The notes under the pieces: model-generated
Seen by the model: the letters and a program-made list of their open reading frames with translations, nothing else
Told to the model about the DNA's origin: nothing
Databases searched by the model: none
Part shown: in pieces, positions 45,287-54,532 of the stretch
Numbering within the stretch: position 1 is the first letter of the stretch
Layout of the letters: each line of letters starts with the position of its first letter
Position numbers and translations under genes: made by a program
DNA from: CAWGHZ01 sp963822575
GTDB taxonomy: Bacteria > Pseudomonadota > Alphaproteobacteria > MPNO01 > DASWLB01
Assembly: GCA_963822575.1 (NCBI GenBank)
Contig: CAWGHZ010000006.1
Span: 310,001 to 374,000 of the forward strand
Direction of reading: 5' to 3'
DNA length: 64,000 bases

Positions 45287-45735
45287 GCGTCGCCGTCACT
45301 GCGATCGGGCTTGCCGCCGGCGGGCTCACCACCCTCGCCTTCGTGCCGCAGGTGGTGAAGACCTGGCGCACGCGCCAGACGCGCGACATCTCGCTCGGCA
45401 TGTTCGCCGTGCTGGTCGCGGGCGTCGCACTGTGGATCGTCTACGGCGCCATCCTGGGCGACGTGCCGCTGATCGCGGCGAACGGCGCGACGTTCGTCCT
45501 CGCCGGAACCATCCTCGCCTTGAAGCTGCGCGAAGGGCGCCAGCGGCGCGCTCAGGACGACGGGCCGGCGTCGCCGGTGGCCGGCGTGGCGCGCGAGGCG
45601 GCGCCCGGACCGACTTCCGCGGTGTCCTCGGACGCGGTCTCCGCCCCGGAGGCGGGCGGCGCGACGGCGGGCGCGGCCTCGTGCAGCAGCACGCGCGCGG
45701 CCGGCGCGTCGCCCCGCTTGTCGATGCCGAAATAG
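45283..45735 (+). CDS. SemiSWEET-type PQ-loop sugar transporter with an odd C-terminal tail
   Basis: The first 88 residues form the three-helix SemiSWEET unit: GLAAGGLTTLAFVPQVVKTW (PQ motif), SLGMFAVLVAGVALWIVYGA and AANGATFVLAGTILALKL. It probably moves a small sugar as a homodimer. Family members normally end there. Here the frame continues 62 more residues, Ala/Gly-rich, antisense to the last 184 bp of the convergent mscS gene, to TGA-type stop 45735. The tail may be an accident of GC-rich sequence, or a missing stop. Starts at ATG 45283, overlapping the DUF465 stop. Confidence 0.82.
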   Translation: MSVAVTAIGLAAGGLTTLAFVPQVVKTWRTRQTRDISLGMFAVLVAGVALWIVYGAILGDVPLIAANGATFVLAGTILALKLREGRQRRAQDDGPASPVAGVAREAAPGPTSAVSSDAVSAPEAGGATAGAASCSSTRAAGASPRLSMPK

Positions 45736-47975
45736 ATCGTGCGGTGCGGGAACGGGATCTCGATCCCGAGCTCGTCGAACTTCTTCTTCATGCGCCGGTT
45801 GAACTCGCGCCCCACCGTCCACTGCTCGATGGGCAGCGTGGTGATGCGCGCCTTGAGGACCACTGCGTTGTCGCCGAACAAGTCGAGCCCGAGCACCTCC
45901 AAGGGCCCGATGATCTTCGGCCCGAAGGTCGGGTCGTCCTGCATCTCCTTGCCGATCGCCTTCAGCACCTCGGCCACCTCGTCCACGTCCTCGCGGTAGG
46001 CGACGCCCACCTCGAACACGTAGCGCGAATAGTCCTTGGTGAAATTCTCGACCGCGCTCACCTCGCTGTAGGGGATGATGTGCACGTTGCCGTCGAGCGA
46101 GCGCATCCGGAGCGTGCGGATGGTCAGCGCCTCGACCAGGCCCGAATGGCCGCCCGCCGTCACCACGTCGCCGACCGCGATCTGGTCCTCCGACAGGATG
46201 AAGACGCCGGTCACCAGATCCTTCACCAGCGTCTGCGAGCCGAACCCGACGGCGAGCCCGATGACGCCGGCGCCGGCCAGCAGCGGGCCGATATTGACGC
46301 CGACCTCGGCGAGCACGATCAGCCCGGCAAGCCCCGTCAGCACCACGCCCGTCGCGGTGCGCGCGAGCGGCAGCAGGGTCCGCGCGCGCTGCGTCACGCG
46401 CACGCCGCCCTCGCGGTGGCTCAGCGTCCGCTCGATCAGCGCCGAGCAGATCTCCCATGCCACCACCGCGCCGGCGATGACCGCGGCGATCAGGATGGCG
46501 CGTGCCGTCACCTGGCGGCCGATGTCGGAATCGATCCACGCCACGGAGTCGATCCCCCAGCTCGCCAGGATGGCGAAGGCGGCGGCGAGACAGACAAGCG
46601 CGACCGCGACCGACTGCAGCACGGCGAGATAGCGGTTGGCGCGCGCCTCGAGCCCGGGGAAACGGTGGCGCATCTCCTCGGAGATGGCGAACATCCGGGC
46701 CGAGCCCTGGCGCACCGCCTGGGCGGCGAGGCGGGCGGCGACCAGGATCACCACGGTGAGCAGCGACGCGCGCCCGACGAAGGCGAATCCGTTCCGCACG
46801 TCGAGCGCCCACACCGCGTACATGCCGCCGACATAGAGGATGGCGACGACGTGCCAGATGTCGGCGAGGCGGGCGCGCATCCCGCCCCAGCGCCGCGCGG
46901 TCCCCTTGGGCAGATGCCGGCCGGCCAGCCAATCCGCCACCGCATGGCGGGTCTGCAGGACGAGGACGATGGCGAGCAGCGCGACGACCAGCCCCACCAG
47001 CTTGATCAGCGCGTCGTACGCCTCGGGGGAGAGGCCGAGCAGCACCGCCGCCTCGGCCAGCATCCAGCCGTAGATCGCGACGTTGGCGAGCCGGCGCACC
47101 CAGACATAGGCGTAGCTCGCATCCTCGTCGCGGACCGGCAGCGCGCGCAGGCCGGGCGTCTCGGGCATCAGTACGGCCTCGGCAATGGCGGTGACCGCGC
47201 GGGCGAGGGCGATGGCGTTGACGAGGGCGAGCGCGATCAGCCGCGCCACCTCGCTGGGCTCGACCAGCGGCAGCACGGCGTAGCCCGCGGCGGCGAAGGC
47301 CGCGATCGGCGCGAGCGCGAGCGCGAGCCAGGCGATGGCGTAGAGAAGCCGCGCCCAGACATTCGCGATGGTGCGCGCCTCGATGGCGCGGCGCGGGCGG
47401 CGCAGCGCGTAGCGCACGACGATTGCAGCGAGCGCGCCCGCGATCAGCGCGAGCAGGACCTTCCACGCCACGGCCCCCCAGCGCGCCCGCGTCTCGGGCG
47501 ACGACACTTGTGCCCCGAGCTGGTGGGCGAGGCGCGGCACGTCGAGCACCACCGAGGCGGCGCGCACGAGATGGTGGCTGATATTGTCGATCCGCTCGGA
47601 GACGCCGGCGATGACCCGCGCGCCGACCCCGGGCGCGGTGGCGGGCGCCTGCGTCTTCTGCTGGGCGGCGAGCATCAGCTCGAGCTCGGAGACGAGCCTG
47701 GCGCGCTTGGAATCGTCCTTCAGCGTGTCGACCAGCGTGCGAAGCTGGTCGACCGTCGTGCCGGGCGGAAGCTGTGCCGCGGCAGCGGGCGCGGTCGAGG
47801 GTGCGGCCGACGAAGCCGGGGCGGCCTTGGGCACGGCGGCGCGCGGCGCGGCATTTTGCGCCGGGGCCTGGGAAGCGGCCGGGGCAGCGACGGCCATCAC
47901 GGCGACGGCGAGCGCCGCAAGCCCCGTCGCCAGCCGGCCCGCAAGCCGCCGGCCTATCGCGTTCCCCCTCGCCAT
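45552..47975 (-). CDS. large MscS-family mechanosensitive channel
   Basis: An 807-residue protein: signal peptide (ATGLAALAVAVMAVAAPAA), an Ala/Pro-rich periplasmic region, about ten membrane helices (residues 155-560), then the MscS core with the pore helix NIGPLLAGAGVIGLAVGFGS, SQTLVKDLVTGVFILSEDQ and the beta domain VGDVVTAGGHSGLVEALTIR. The cytosolic cage ends IPFPHRTIYFGI, followed by a 50-residue disordered tail that overlaps the SemiSWEET tail. It relieves osmotic stress. Starts 4 bp after the SnoaL-like gene. Confidence 0.88.
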   Translation of the reverse strand: MARGNAIGRRLAGRLATGLAALAVAVMAVAAPAASQAPAQNAAPRAAVPKAAPASSAAPSTAPAAAAQLPPGTTVDQLRTLVDTLKDDSKRARLVSELELMLAAQQKTQAPATAPGVGARVIAGVSERIDNISHHLVRAASVVLDVPRLAHQLGAQVSSPETRARWGAVAWKVLLALIAGALAAIVVRYALRRPRRAIEARTIANVWARLLYAIAWLALALAPIAAFAAAGYAVLPLVEPSEVARLIALALVNAIALARAVTAIAEAVLMPETPGLRALPVRDEDASYAYVWVRRLANVAIYGWMLAEAAVLLGLSPEAYDALIKLVGLVVALLAIVLVLQTRHAVADWLAGRHLPKGTARRWGGMRARLADIWHVVAILYVGGMYAVWALDVRNGFAFVGRASLLTVVILVAARLAAQAVRQGSARMFAISEEMRHRFPGLEARANRYLAVLQSVAVALVCLAAAFAILASWGIDSVAWIDSDIGRQVTARAILIAAVIAGAVVAWEICSALIERTLSHREGGVRVTQRARTLLPLARTATGVVLTGLAGLIVLAEVGVNIGPLLAGAGVIGLAVGFGSQTLVKDLVTGVFILSEDQIAVGDVVTAGGHSGLVEALTIRTLRMRSLDGNVHIIPYSEVSAVENFTKDYSRYVFEVGVAYREDVDEVAEVLKAIGKEMQDDPTFGPKIIGPLEVLGLDLFGDNAVVLKARITTLPIEQWTVGREFNRRMKKKFDELGIEIPFPHRTIYFGIDKRGDAPAARVLLHEAAPAVAPPASGAETASEDTAEVGPGAASRATPATGDAGPSS

Positions 47976-47979
47976 CGGC

Positions 47980-48387
47980 TCAGTTCATCGCGCCCGGCGC
48001 GCTGCGCCGGCGCGGCCGGTCGGCGGTCGGGCCGGCATGGTGATGGACCATGCGCCAGGCGCCGTCCTCGCGCACGAACAGGTTGGTGGCGACGGTGAAC
48101 CCGTCCTCCATCTCTTCGAAGCAGATGACCGCGGCGCAGTCCGCGCCCAGCATCAAGGCGCGCGCGTCGTGGCAGACGATGGCCGGCGAGGCGGGGTTCG
48201 CCATGATCCGCATCCAGCTATCGAGCACCGCGTCGCGCCCGACGATGGCGCCCCAGCCGGGATGGCAGCACGCGACCGGCGCACGCGCCGCCCACAGCGC
48301 GCGCATCGCGCCTTCGTCGCGGTCGCAGAAGGCGCGGTAGAACGCCTCGTTGGCGAACAGCGCCGCCTCAACGTCCCCATCGGACAT
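47980..48387 (-). CDS. SnoaL/NTF2-like fold protein (DUF4440-type)
   Basis: A 135-residue protein with the cone-like NTF2 pattern: ANEAFYRAFCDRDEGAMRAL, WAARAPVACCHPGWGAIVGR, VLDSWMRIM and DGAWRMVHHHAGPT. The function is unknown. It is coupled to mscS with a 4-bp gap, which may only reflect co-transcription. Confidence 0.82.
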   Translation of the reverse strand: MSDGDVEAALFANEAFYRAFCDRDEGAMRALWAARAPVACCHPGWGAIVGRDAVLDSWMRIMANPASPAIVCHDARALMLGADCAAVICFEEMEDGFTVATNLFVREDGAWRMVHHHAGPTADRPRRRSAPGAMN

Positions 48388-48714
48388 CGCGTTCCCCCGG
48401 ATGGCGGTTTGTACCGCCCGTCGGGAGTAGGATCAACCCGCTGGCCGCGGGCGGCGCCACGGCCGGGGGCGGCCATCCGACGGGTCGCAGCGGGAGCGGC
48501 GTTGGAGGCGGGAAAGGCGCCGGCGCGACGGGCTGGCGATGTCCATCGCGGCCCCCCCCCCCGACTTGGCCGTGTTCTCCTCTTGAGATCAGTCAATTGC
48601 CACACCAAGGACGAGCAATATCTGGCTCTTGTGGATTAGTTAATATGATCACAGCCCTTTCCCTTGCGCCCCGACCTATCCTTTTGACGGAGAGGTCGTA
48701 AAGGGGTGCGGGAA
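48388..48714. other. intergenic region with an 11-base C run
   Basis: No gene is seen. Positions 48552-48562 are eleven consecutive C. The AT-rich stretch 48576-48660 (with TTAATATGATC) probably holds the promoter of the response regulator gene. Confidence 0.5.
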
Positions 48715-49188
48715 ATGCACACGGGCATTCCGTGGGGCGAAGATTCCGCTGCCGGAAAGTCGCTTGTCGGGCGGCGGGTTCTCCTGGTCGAGGACGAAGC
48801 CATACTCGCCGTGGCCCTCCAGGCGATGCTGGAGGACGCGGGCGCGTATGTCGTCGGACCGGCGTCAAGCCTCAAGCAGGCCGCATTGCTGGTCGAACGG
48901 GAGACATTGTCGGCCGCGCTTCTCGACATTACGGTCGGGGGGCAGCGCATTTGGCCGATTGCGCAGATGCTCAAAGAGCGCGGGATACCGATCCTGTTCT
49001 ACACGGGCTGGCACAACGCGCTCGCGCAAGTGGGCGAGTGGCCGCAAAGCCGCGTCGTCGCCAAGCCCGCGCCTGACTCGGCCATCCTCGGGGCACTGGC
49101 CGACCTGACCCGAAGCGGTGGCGAGGCTCGCGCCAGGAGGCCCGCGAAGGCGAACGAACCGCCCCCGAAGGCACCGTTACGTCGGTGA
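48715..49188 (+). CDS. single-domain response regulator (receiver only)
   Basis: A 157-residue CheY-like protein: RRVLLVEDEAILAVALQAML (acidic pocket Glu-Asp), the phospho-acceptor Asp in AALLDITVGG, FYTGW (Thr) and VVAKPA (Lys). The C-terminal 40 residues are charged and disordered. No output domain is present, so it acts through partners. ATG 48715 has AAGGGG eight bases before it; GTG 48706 is an alternative. Alphaproteobacterial homologues are often paired with HWE kinases, but none is adjacent. Confidence 0.85.
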   Translation: MHTGIPWGEDSAAGKSLVGRRVLLVEDEAILAVALQAMLEDAGAYVVGPASSLKQAALLVERETLSAALLDITVGGQRIWPIAQMLKERGIPILFYTGWHNALAQVGEWPQSRVVAKPAPDSAILGALADLTRSGGEARARRPAKANEPPPKAPLRR

Positions 49189-49303
49189 GCTTCGCGCTTC
49201 GTCCCGGTGTCGGGTCCTCCGGTCAGGACCCGAACGCCTGGGCGCCGCCGCTGATCTCGACGAAGCCGGAACACACCGCTTGCTGCGGCTTTAAGAGGGG
49301 GAG

Positions 49304-49380
49304 TGGCGCGCCCGAGAGGATTCGAACCCCTAACCCCCAGATCCGTAGTCTGGTGCTCTATCCAGTTGAGCTACGGGCGC
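49304..49380 (-). tRNA. tRNA-Arg (anticodon ACG)
   Basis: Read leftwards: acceptor GCGCCCG paired with CGGGCGC, D-arm TAGCTCAACTGGATAGAGC, anticodon stem CCAGA/TCTGG with loop CTACGGA (anticodon ACG), T-arm with GGTTCGAATCC, discriminator G and an encoded CCA (49304-49306). All four arms fold. ACG would be edited to ICG and read CGU/CGC/CGA. Confidence 0.95.
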
Positions 49381-49640
49381 AGAACCGGAGGCGCGGCAAG
49401 CGCCCTGCCGGAAGGCGGCGGACGTTAGTCGAATTGACCTGCCGTGGCAAGCGGGCCGCCGCGACGCATCCTCGGGGCTTCCCCGACTCAGTAAACTTCC
49501 TAATCGTCTTGTTCGGCCCCCGGCCAGACTGTATGATGGCCGACGGCCGATGACTGGGTAGAAACGCGATAATTTCCAATAATTTGGGCCGGCGTCACGG
49601 GTTGGCCAATAAAGAGTGGGGAATGGGGGTGAACTCTCCG

Positions 49641-50825
49641 ATGGCCCGAGCGAAATCCCTTGCGGCGGTGCTCTCAGCGGGGCTGATCCTCACCGGCTGC
49701 TCGTTCGTCTCCGACGTGCTGTATCCCTCCCTCACCGGGGAGGAGCCGGAGGGCGGCAGCCAGCCGCAGGTGGCGAGCGCGTCCGGCGCGACGACGCAGC
49801 AGATCCCGGCGTCGCAGGCGGAGATGAACGCGCAGCCGACCTTGAGCCCGGCCCCGCCCACGCTGGGCACCAGCCAGTTCAACCCGCCCTCCGTCACGCC
49901 CGGCCAGCCGACCGGCACGTTCGTCGGCCAGAAGGTCATCCAGTTCCGCGGCGAGTTGCAAAAGCTGCAGGAGCAGATCCGCGAGGAGAACCGGACGCTC
50001 CAGACGATCCGCGGCCAGACCGTGCAGCATTCCGAGCGCTATCATTCGACCGTCGGCGTCATCCAGGCGCGGCTGCAGGTCGGCACCACGCCGGGCAACC
50101 CGATCCTGGAGAGCCAGTGGAACGCGGCGCAGGGCCTCCTCGACCAGATCGGCTCGGACGTGGCGCAGATGAACTCGCTCGCCAACCAGGTGTCGGGCAC
50201 ATCGACCCTTGCGTCCTATCTCCTGGAATCGGTGCGCGCGGCCTACGGGCTGTCCGGCGCGGTCGACGAGGACCATCGCCAGCTCACCATCCTCGAGGAC
50301 GAGGTGAACCGCACGGTGGTCACCATCGACCGGCTGCTGAACGAGCTTTCGTCCGACATCGGCCGCCAGTCGGCCTACCTCGGGAGCGAGCGGTCGAACC
50401 TGACCGCGCTTTCCCTCGCCATCAAGAACGGCGAGCTCTACGGCGGCTCGCTCGCCAACCGCGCCTTCCTGTCGGCGGCGCCGGCGGCCTCGGCTGCGCC
50501 CACCGCGCTGCCCGGCGAGGCGAGGCGCCGGCCGCTCGTCGTGATCCGCTTCGACCGGCCGAACGTCGAGTATTCCCAGGCGCTCTACACCGCGTTGTCG
50601 GGCGCGCTCAACCGCCGGCCCAACGCCACGTTCGACCTGGTCGCCGTCGCGCCGCAGTCGGGCTCGCCCGCCCAGGTCACCCGCGCCGAGAACCTGTCGA
50701 AGCGCGACGCGGAGAGGGTACTGCGCTCGATGTCGGAGATGGGCCTGCCGATGGACCGCGTGCGCCTCTCGGCGATGACCAGCCCCGCCGCCGAGACCAA
50801 CGAGGTGCACATCTACGTGCGCTGA
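49641..50825 (+). CDS. lipoprotein with coiled coil and OmpA-like-size C-terminal domain, unknown function
   Basis: A 394-residue precursor with lipobox LILTGC (Cys about residue 19). A Pro/Thr/Gln-rich linker (to about 90) is followed by a coiled coil (VIQFRGELQKLQEQIREENR...), a helical middle (residues 130-270) and a C-terminal alpha/beta domain (PLVVIRFDRPNVEYSQALYT, AERVLRSMSEMGLPMDRVRL, EVHIYVR) of periplasmic OmpA-like type. I do not know a named family. ATG 49641 gives the cleanest signal peptide; ATG 49623 is possible. Monocistronic. Confidence 0.72.
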   Translation: MARAKSLAAVLSAGLILTGCSFVSDVLYPSLTGEEPEGGSQPQVASASGATTQQIPASQAEMNAQPTLSPAPPTLGTSQFNPPSVTPGQPTGTFVGQKVIQFRGELQKLQEQIREENRTLQTIRGQTVQHSERYHSTVGVIQARLQVGTTPGNPILESQWNAAQGLLDQIGSDVAQMNSLANQVSGTSTLASYLLESVRAAYGLSGAVDEDHRQLTILEDEVNRTVVTIDRLLNELSSDIGRQSAYLGSERSNLTALSLAIKNGELYGGSLANRAFLSAAPAASAAPTALPGEARRRPLVVIRFDRPNVEYSQALYTALSGALNRRPNATFDLVAVAPQSGSPAQVTRAENLSKRDAERVLRSMSEMGLPMDRVRLSAMTSPAAETNEVHIYVR

Positions 50826-50993
50826 CGGACCGGCCGTTTCGCACTGCGGCGCGCCGTGGTGACAAGATCGGAACGGGCGGCGGGCTTGACCGCTCCAGAC
50901 AATATTCCTATATCGATGCCGAGAGGCGCGGTGGTGTCGCGCGACCGGGTTTTTCGTCCGGTTGAGGCGACATGTCAACGTTTTCAATGTGTT

Positions 50994-51035
50994 ATGAGGC
51001 GACATCGAGGCGACATGAGGCGACATCGAGGCGAC
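50994..51035. repeat. 21-bp tandem repeat, two copies
   Basis: Two perfect adjacent copies of ATGAGGCGACATCGAGGCGA(C), with partial GAGGCGACAT copies before them (50964-50973). It lies between the lipoprotein and divL ends. Confidence 0.85.
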
Positions 51036-51089
51036 GCTGAGGGGACCGGGGGGCGACGTCGGGCGACGGCGGGGCGCGCCGAGGCGCCG

Positions 51090-53511
51090 TCATGCGCCGG
51101 CGGCGGCCCCGCTGGCGGCACCGGTCGCGGCCGGGGCGGCAGGCGCCGCGGTCTCGCGCGCCGGCAGCCGGCAGGTGAGGCGGGTGCCGGCCCCTTCCTC
51201 CGAGTTCGAGCTCCACGGTGCCGCCATGCAGCTCGACGAAGCTCTTGACCAGCGAGAGCCCGAGCCCCGCGCCGTGGCGCGCCTCGGGATGGGTGCCGCG
51301 CTCGAACTTGCCGAACACGCGGCCGTGGTCGGCGCGCGGGATGCCGATGCCGGTGTCATGGAAGGTGAGCTCGACCGCGTCCTGCGTGCGCCGCGCGACC
51401 ACGCGGATCGTGCCGTTCTCGGGCGTGAACTTCACCGAGTTAGACAGGATGTTGAACAGCGCCTGCTTGAGGCGGCGCTCGTCGCCGACGATGGCGCCGA
51501 TGTCGGCGGGGCAGTCGAACTCGACCGTCAGGTTCTTCTTGCGCGACCGCTCGCGCGTCAGCGCCAGCACGCTCGACAGCATGCGGTAGAGGTCGATCGT
51601 CTCGAGCTCGAGGGTCATGTGGCCGGCCTCGATCGAGGCTAGGTCGAGGATGTCGTTGATCAGCGACAAGAGCCGCTGCGACGATTCCAGGATGCCGCGG
51701 CTGTATTCGATCTGGCGCGGGTTGAGCGCGCCGAAATACTGGTCGGTCAGGATTTCGGCGAAACCGATGATGGTGTTGAGCGGCGTGCGCAGCTCGTAGG
51801 ACACGTTGGCGATGAATTCGGACTTGAGCCGGTCGGCGGTCTCCAGCGCCTCGTTGCGTTCGCGCAGCGCACGCTCGACCCGCGTCGAGTCCGACACGTC
51901 GAGGTAGGAGAGCAGCACCGCCCCATCGGGCAGCGGCACCGAGGCGTATTCCAGCACCGAGTCGTCGGTCCGCTCGAGCCGGCCGGAGCGCGCGACGCGG
52001 TCGGTGAGAATCTCGATCGTCTCCTCCTTCTGCGCCGCCCAGTCGCCGCCGTCGGCGAGGAACGGGCGCATGCGGTCGGCAAGCTCGCCGATCCGCATCC
52101 CGGCGCGCAGCGCGTCGGCCGGGATGTTCCACATGCGTCCGAACGCCGGGTTGGAGAGCTTGAGCCTGCCGTCGCCGCCGATCACCGCGACGCCCTCATA
52201 GAGGTTGTCGAGCGTCTCGCGCTGCACCTCGATCAGAGTGTTGTAGAGCCGCTCGAGCGCCAGCGCATCGGTCACGTCCTCCCAGGTGAACAGGAGCCCG
52301 CCGAACGGATGCGGCGTCACCACCATGCGGAAAGTCGTCTCGTCCGGCAGGTGGACCAGCTCCTCGACGGGCTCGATCAGCGAGGTGAACAGGCGCTGCG
52401 TCTCCCGCTTGAAGGCGGGGAAGTCGGCGACCTCGGGCAGCTTGCGCCGGTCGCGCATCGCCTCCAGCACGTCGCCGATCTCGGGCTCGGTGCGCAGCCA
52501 CGCCTCATCCAGCTCCCAGGTGCGCAGGAAGGCGTTGTTGAAGAATTTGAGCCTTTCGTCGGGGCCGTAGATGGCGAGCGCGGTGCCGAGATTGTGCAGC
52601 ACCTCCTCGTGGCCGGCGATGTGGCGGGCGAGCTCCGCCTCGGCGGTCTCGATCTCCGTGCGGTCGAGCATGTAGCCGGCGGTGCCGCCCGCATTGTCCG
52701 GCGCCTCGCCGATCTCGACCAGCCGCCGCTCGCCCGCGATCACCACGTGGCGGGTCTCGCGCGCCGCCGCGCCCTCGGCGCGCACCCGACGGGCGAGCGC
52801 ACGCCCGTCGCCGGCGGCGATCTCGGCGGGCGGACCGTTGGCCCCATCGGTTGCGACCGCCTGGTTGTAGGCACGGTTGACGAACACCGGGCGCAGCGCG
52901 TCGTCGCGCCGCCAGATCGGCACCGGCACCAGGTCGAGGAGCGCGCGCAGCCCGTCGCGCTCGGCGGCGAGGCGGGCGCGCATCTCGACCGCCACGGTCG
53001 CGTCGGCGAACCACAGGACGGCGAGGCCGGGCCCCGCGCCGGTGGCGACGCGCCGGCCGGAGACGCGGATCGTACGACCGTTGCGCGCCGCGACCGTTGC
53101 CTCGAACGCAGCGCCGCTCGCCGCCAGCGTCGCCACCCCGCGCGCGAGCACGGCGGCGTCCTCGTCCGTCAGCGCGGCGGCGATATCGTTCAGCCGCACA
53201 GTGCTGCCTGTCACGCCGACCAACGGACCGAGGCCGAGCGAAACGCTGTCGCTCGCGGTGGCGAGGTCGCGGCAGAGATACTGGTCGGGCCGGGCGGCGA
53301 GCAGCGCGTCGGAATGGACTGCGCGCGCGGTCAGCGCATCGAAATGGAGATACAGCTCGCCCAGCCTCCGGCGGTAACGGAGCGCGTAGAGCGCGGCCAC
53401 CACGGCGACGGACGCGACCACCGCAATCGCCCCGCCGGCGACAACGGTGCCGTCGGCCGCCAGCGCTGCGGCCGGCCATAGTGCGACGACGATGAAGCCC
53501 GTCGCGCGCAT
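51090..53511 (-). pseudogene. divL: DivL-type PAS pseudokinase (Tyr in place of His), frameshifted at the C-terminus
   Basis: About 807 residues: N-terminal signal/membrane helix, at least three PAS-like regions (around residues 90-330 and 330-545), then a kinase-like core. The H-box reads FIANVSYELRTPLNTIIGF with Tyr at residue 572 (codon 51796-51798) where His is phosphorylated in ordinary kinases; this is the hallmark of Caulobacter DivL, which tunes CckA and hence CtrA. N-box (KQALFNILSNSVKFTPENG), DTGIGIP and GAGLGLSLVKSFVELHGG follow. At GAACTC (minus strand; 51202-51207) the frame shifts; removing one base gives EEGAGTRLTCRLPARE and a stop at 51090, otherwise a spurious tail runs to 50992. 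Only the last residues are affected, so function may survive. Confidence 0.85.
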
Positions 53512-53562
53512 CGCCCCCCCTTGACCCGGCCACCCCCCGGATCGGGTTTTCCACGGGCAAGG

Positions 53563-54453
53563 TTAAGAATCCGTGCCGGTTTGCGCAAGCACGGCTTCGA
53601 GGCCCTTCCGATAGTCGGGATAGGCCAGCGCGACGCCAAGGTCGCGCTTGATGCGCGCGTTCGACACCTTGCGCCCGTCGGCGAAGAAGCTGCGCGCCGA
53701 GGGCGACAGGGCCGCCTCGTCGAACGGCTCGGCCGGCGGCGGCGGGACGCCGGCGAGGTGGCAGGCATATTCCAACACCTCGCTGGCGGGTGCCGGCTCG
53801 TCGTCGCACACGTTGTAGACCGCACCGGGCGCGGGCCTGGCGAACGAGGCCGCGAGCGTTGCCGCCACGTCGTCGACATGGATGCGCGAGAACACGTGGC
53901 CCGGCTTGACGATGCGCCGCGCCGTGCCGTCGCGCAGCCGGTCGAACGCGCTGCGCCCCGGCCCGTAGATGCCGGCAAGGCGGAACACCTGCACCGCAAG
54001 CTCGCAGCCGCGATAGAGGTCGAACCACTCGAGCTCGGCGTCGGTGCGGCGCCGGCCGCGCTCACCGGTCGGGCGAGCGATCATGCGCTCGTCCACCCAG
54101 CCGCCGCCGGCGTCGCCATAGACCGAGGTCGCGGAAAGATAGCCCACCCAGGCGGGCGCGAGCGCCACCAGATCGTCGGCATGGAAGCGCACCACTGGAT
54201 CGCCGTGCGAGTCGGGCGGCACTGAGGACAGCACGTGGGTCGCGCCGGCAAGCGCTTCGGCCGCGTCCGCCATCGGCAGCGCGCCGTCGAATTCGTAGGT
54301 GGCGATGCCGAGCGCGGCAAGCTTGTCGCGCTTCCCGGCATGGCGCGACGTGCCGGCGATCTGCCAGCCGAGCGGCAGAAGCCGCGTCGCCAAGGTCAGC
54401 GCGACATAGCCGAGGCCGAAACAGAACAGCCGGCCGGCAGGTGGGTCCGCCAT
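53563..54453 (-). CDS. SDR-family NAD(P)-dependent epimerase/reductase (YeeZ-like)
   Basis: A 296-residue atypical SDR: LFCFGLGYVALTLATRLLPL (Rossmann loop), THVLSSVPPDSHGDPV, YLSATSVYGDAGGGWVDE and FRLAGIYGPGRSAFDRL with RIHVDDVAATLAAS. The YeeZ/Ycf39-like group has no clear substrate. It is the gene before divL, 51 bp upstream of its start in the same direction. Confidence 0.83.
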   Translation of the reverse strand: MADPPAGRLFCFGLGYVALTLATRLLPLGWQIAGTSRHAGKRDKLAALGIATYEFDGALPMADAAEALAGATHVLSSVPPDSHGDPVVRFHADDLVALAPAWVGYLSATSVYGDAGGGWVDERMIARPTGERGRRRTDAELEWFDLYRGCELAVQVFRLAGIYGPGRSAFDRLRDGTARRIVKPGHVFSRIHVDDVAATLAASFARPAPGAVYNVCDDEPAPASEVLEYACHLAGVPPPPAEPFDEAALSPSARSFFADGRKVSNARIKRDLGVALAYPDYRKGLEAVLAQTGTDS

Positions 54454-54532
54454 ACACCGCCCCTTGCATGGTCACGCGCAAGGGGCGACTTTAGCGGTGC
54501 GCCGCGCGCGGGCGCAAGGCGCGGAGACGCGA

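Noticed and set aside
45432..48098. An 888-codon plus-strand frame antisense to mscS
   Set aside because: His/Asp/Arg-rich text typical of antisense codon bias; the minus strand encodes a clear MscS channel.
48552..48562. The 11-base C run as a phase-variation switch
   Set aside because: It lies in a gap, not in a reading frame or between recognisable promoter boxes, so slippage has no obvious target.
49304..49380. tRNA-Arg as an attachment site for an island
   Set aside because: No integrase, no repeated tRNA 3' end and only housekeeping genes nearby.
50994..51035. Possible CRISPR-like array
   Set aside because: Two directly adjacent copies with no spacers; it is a simple tandem duplication.
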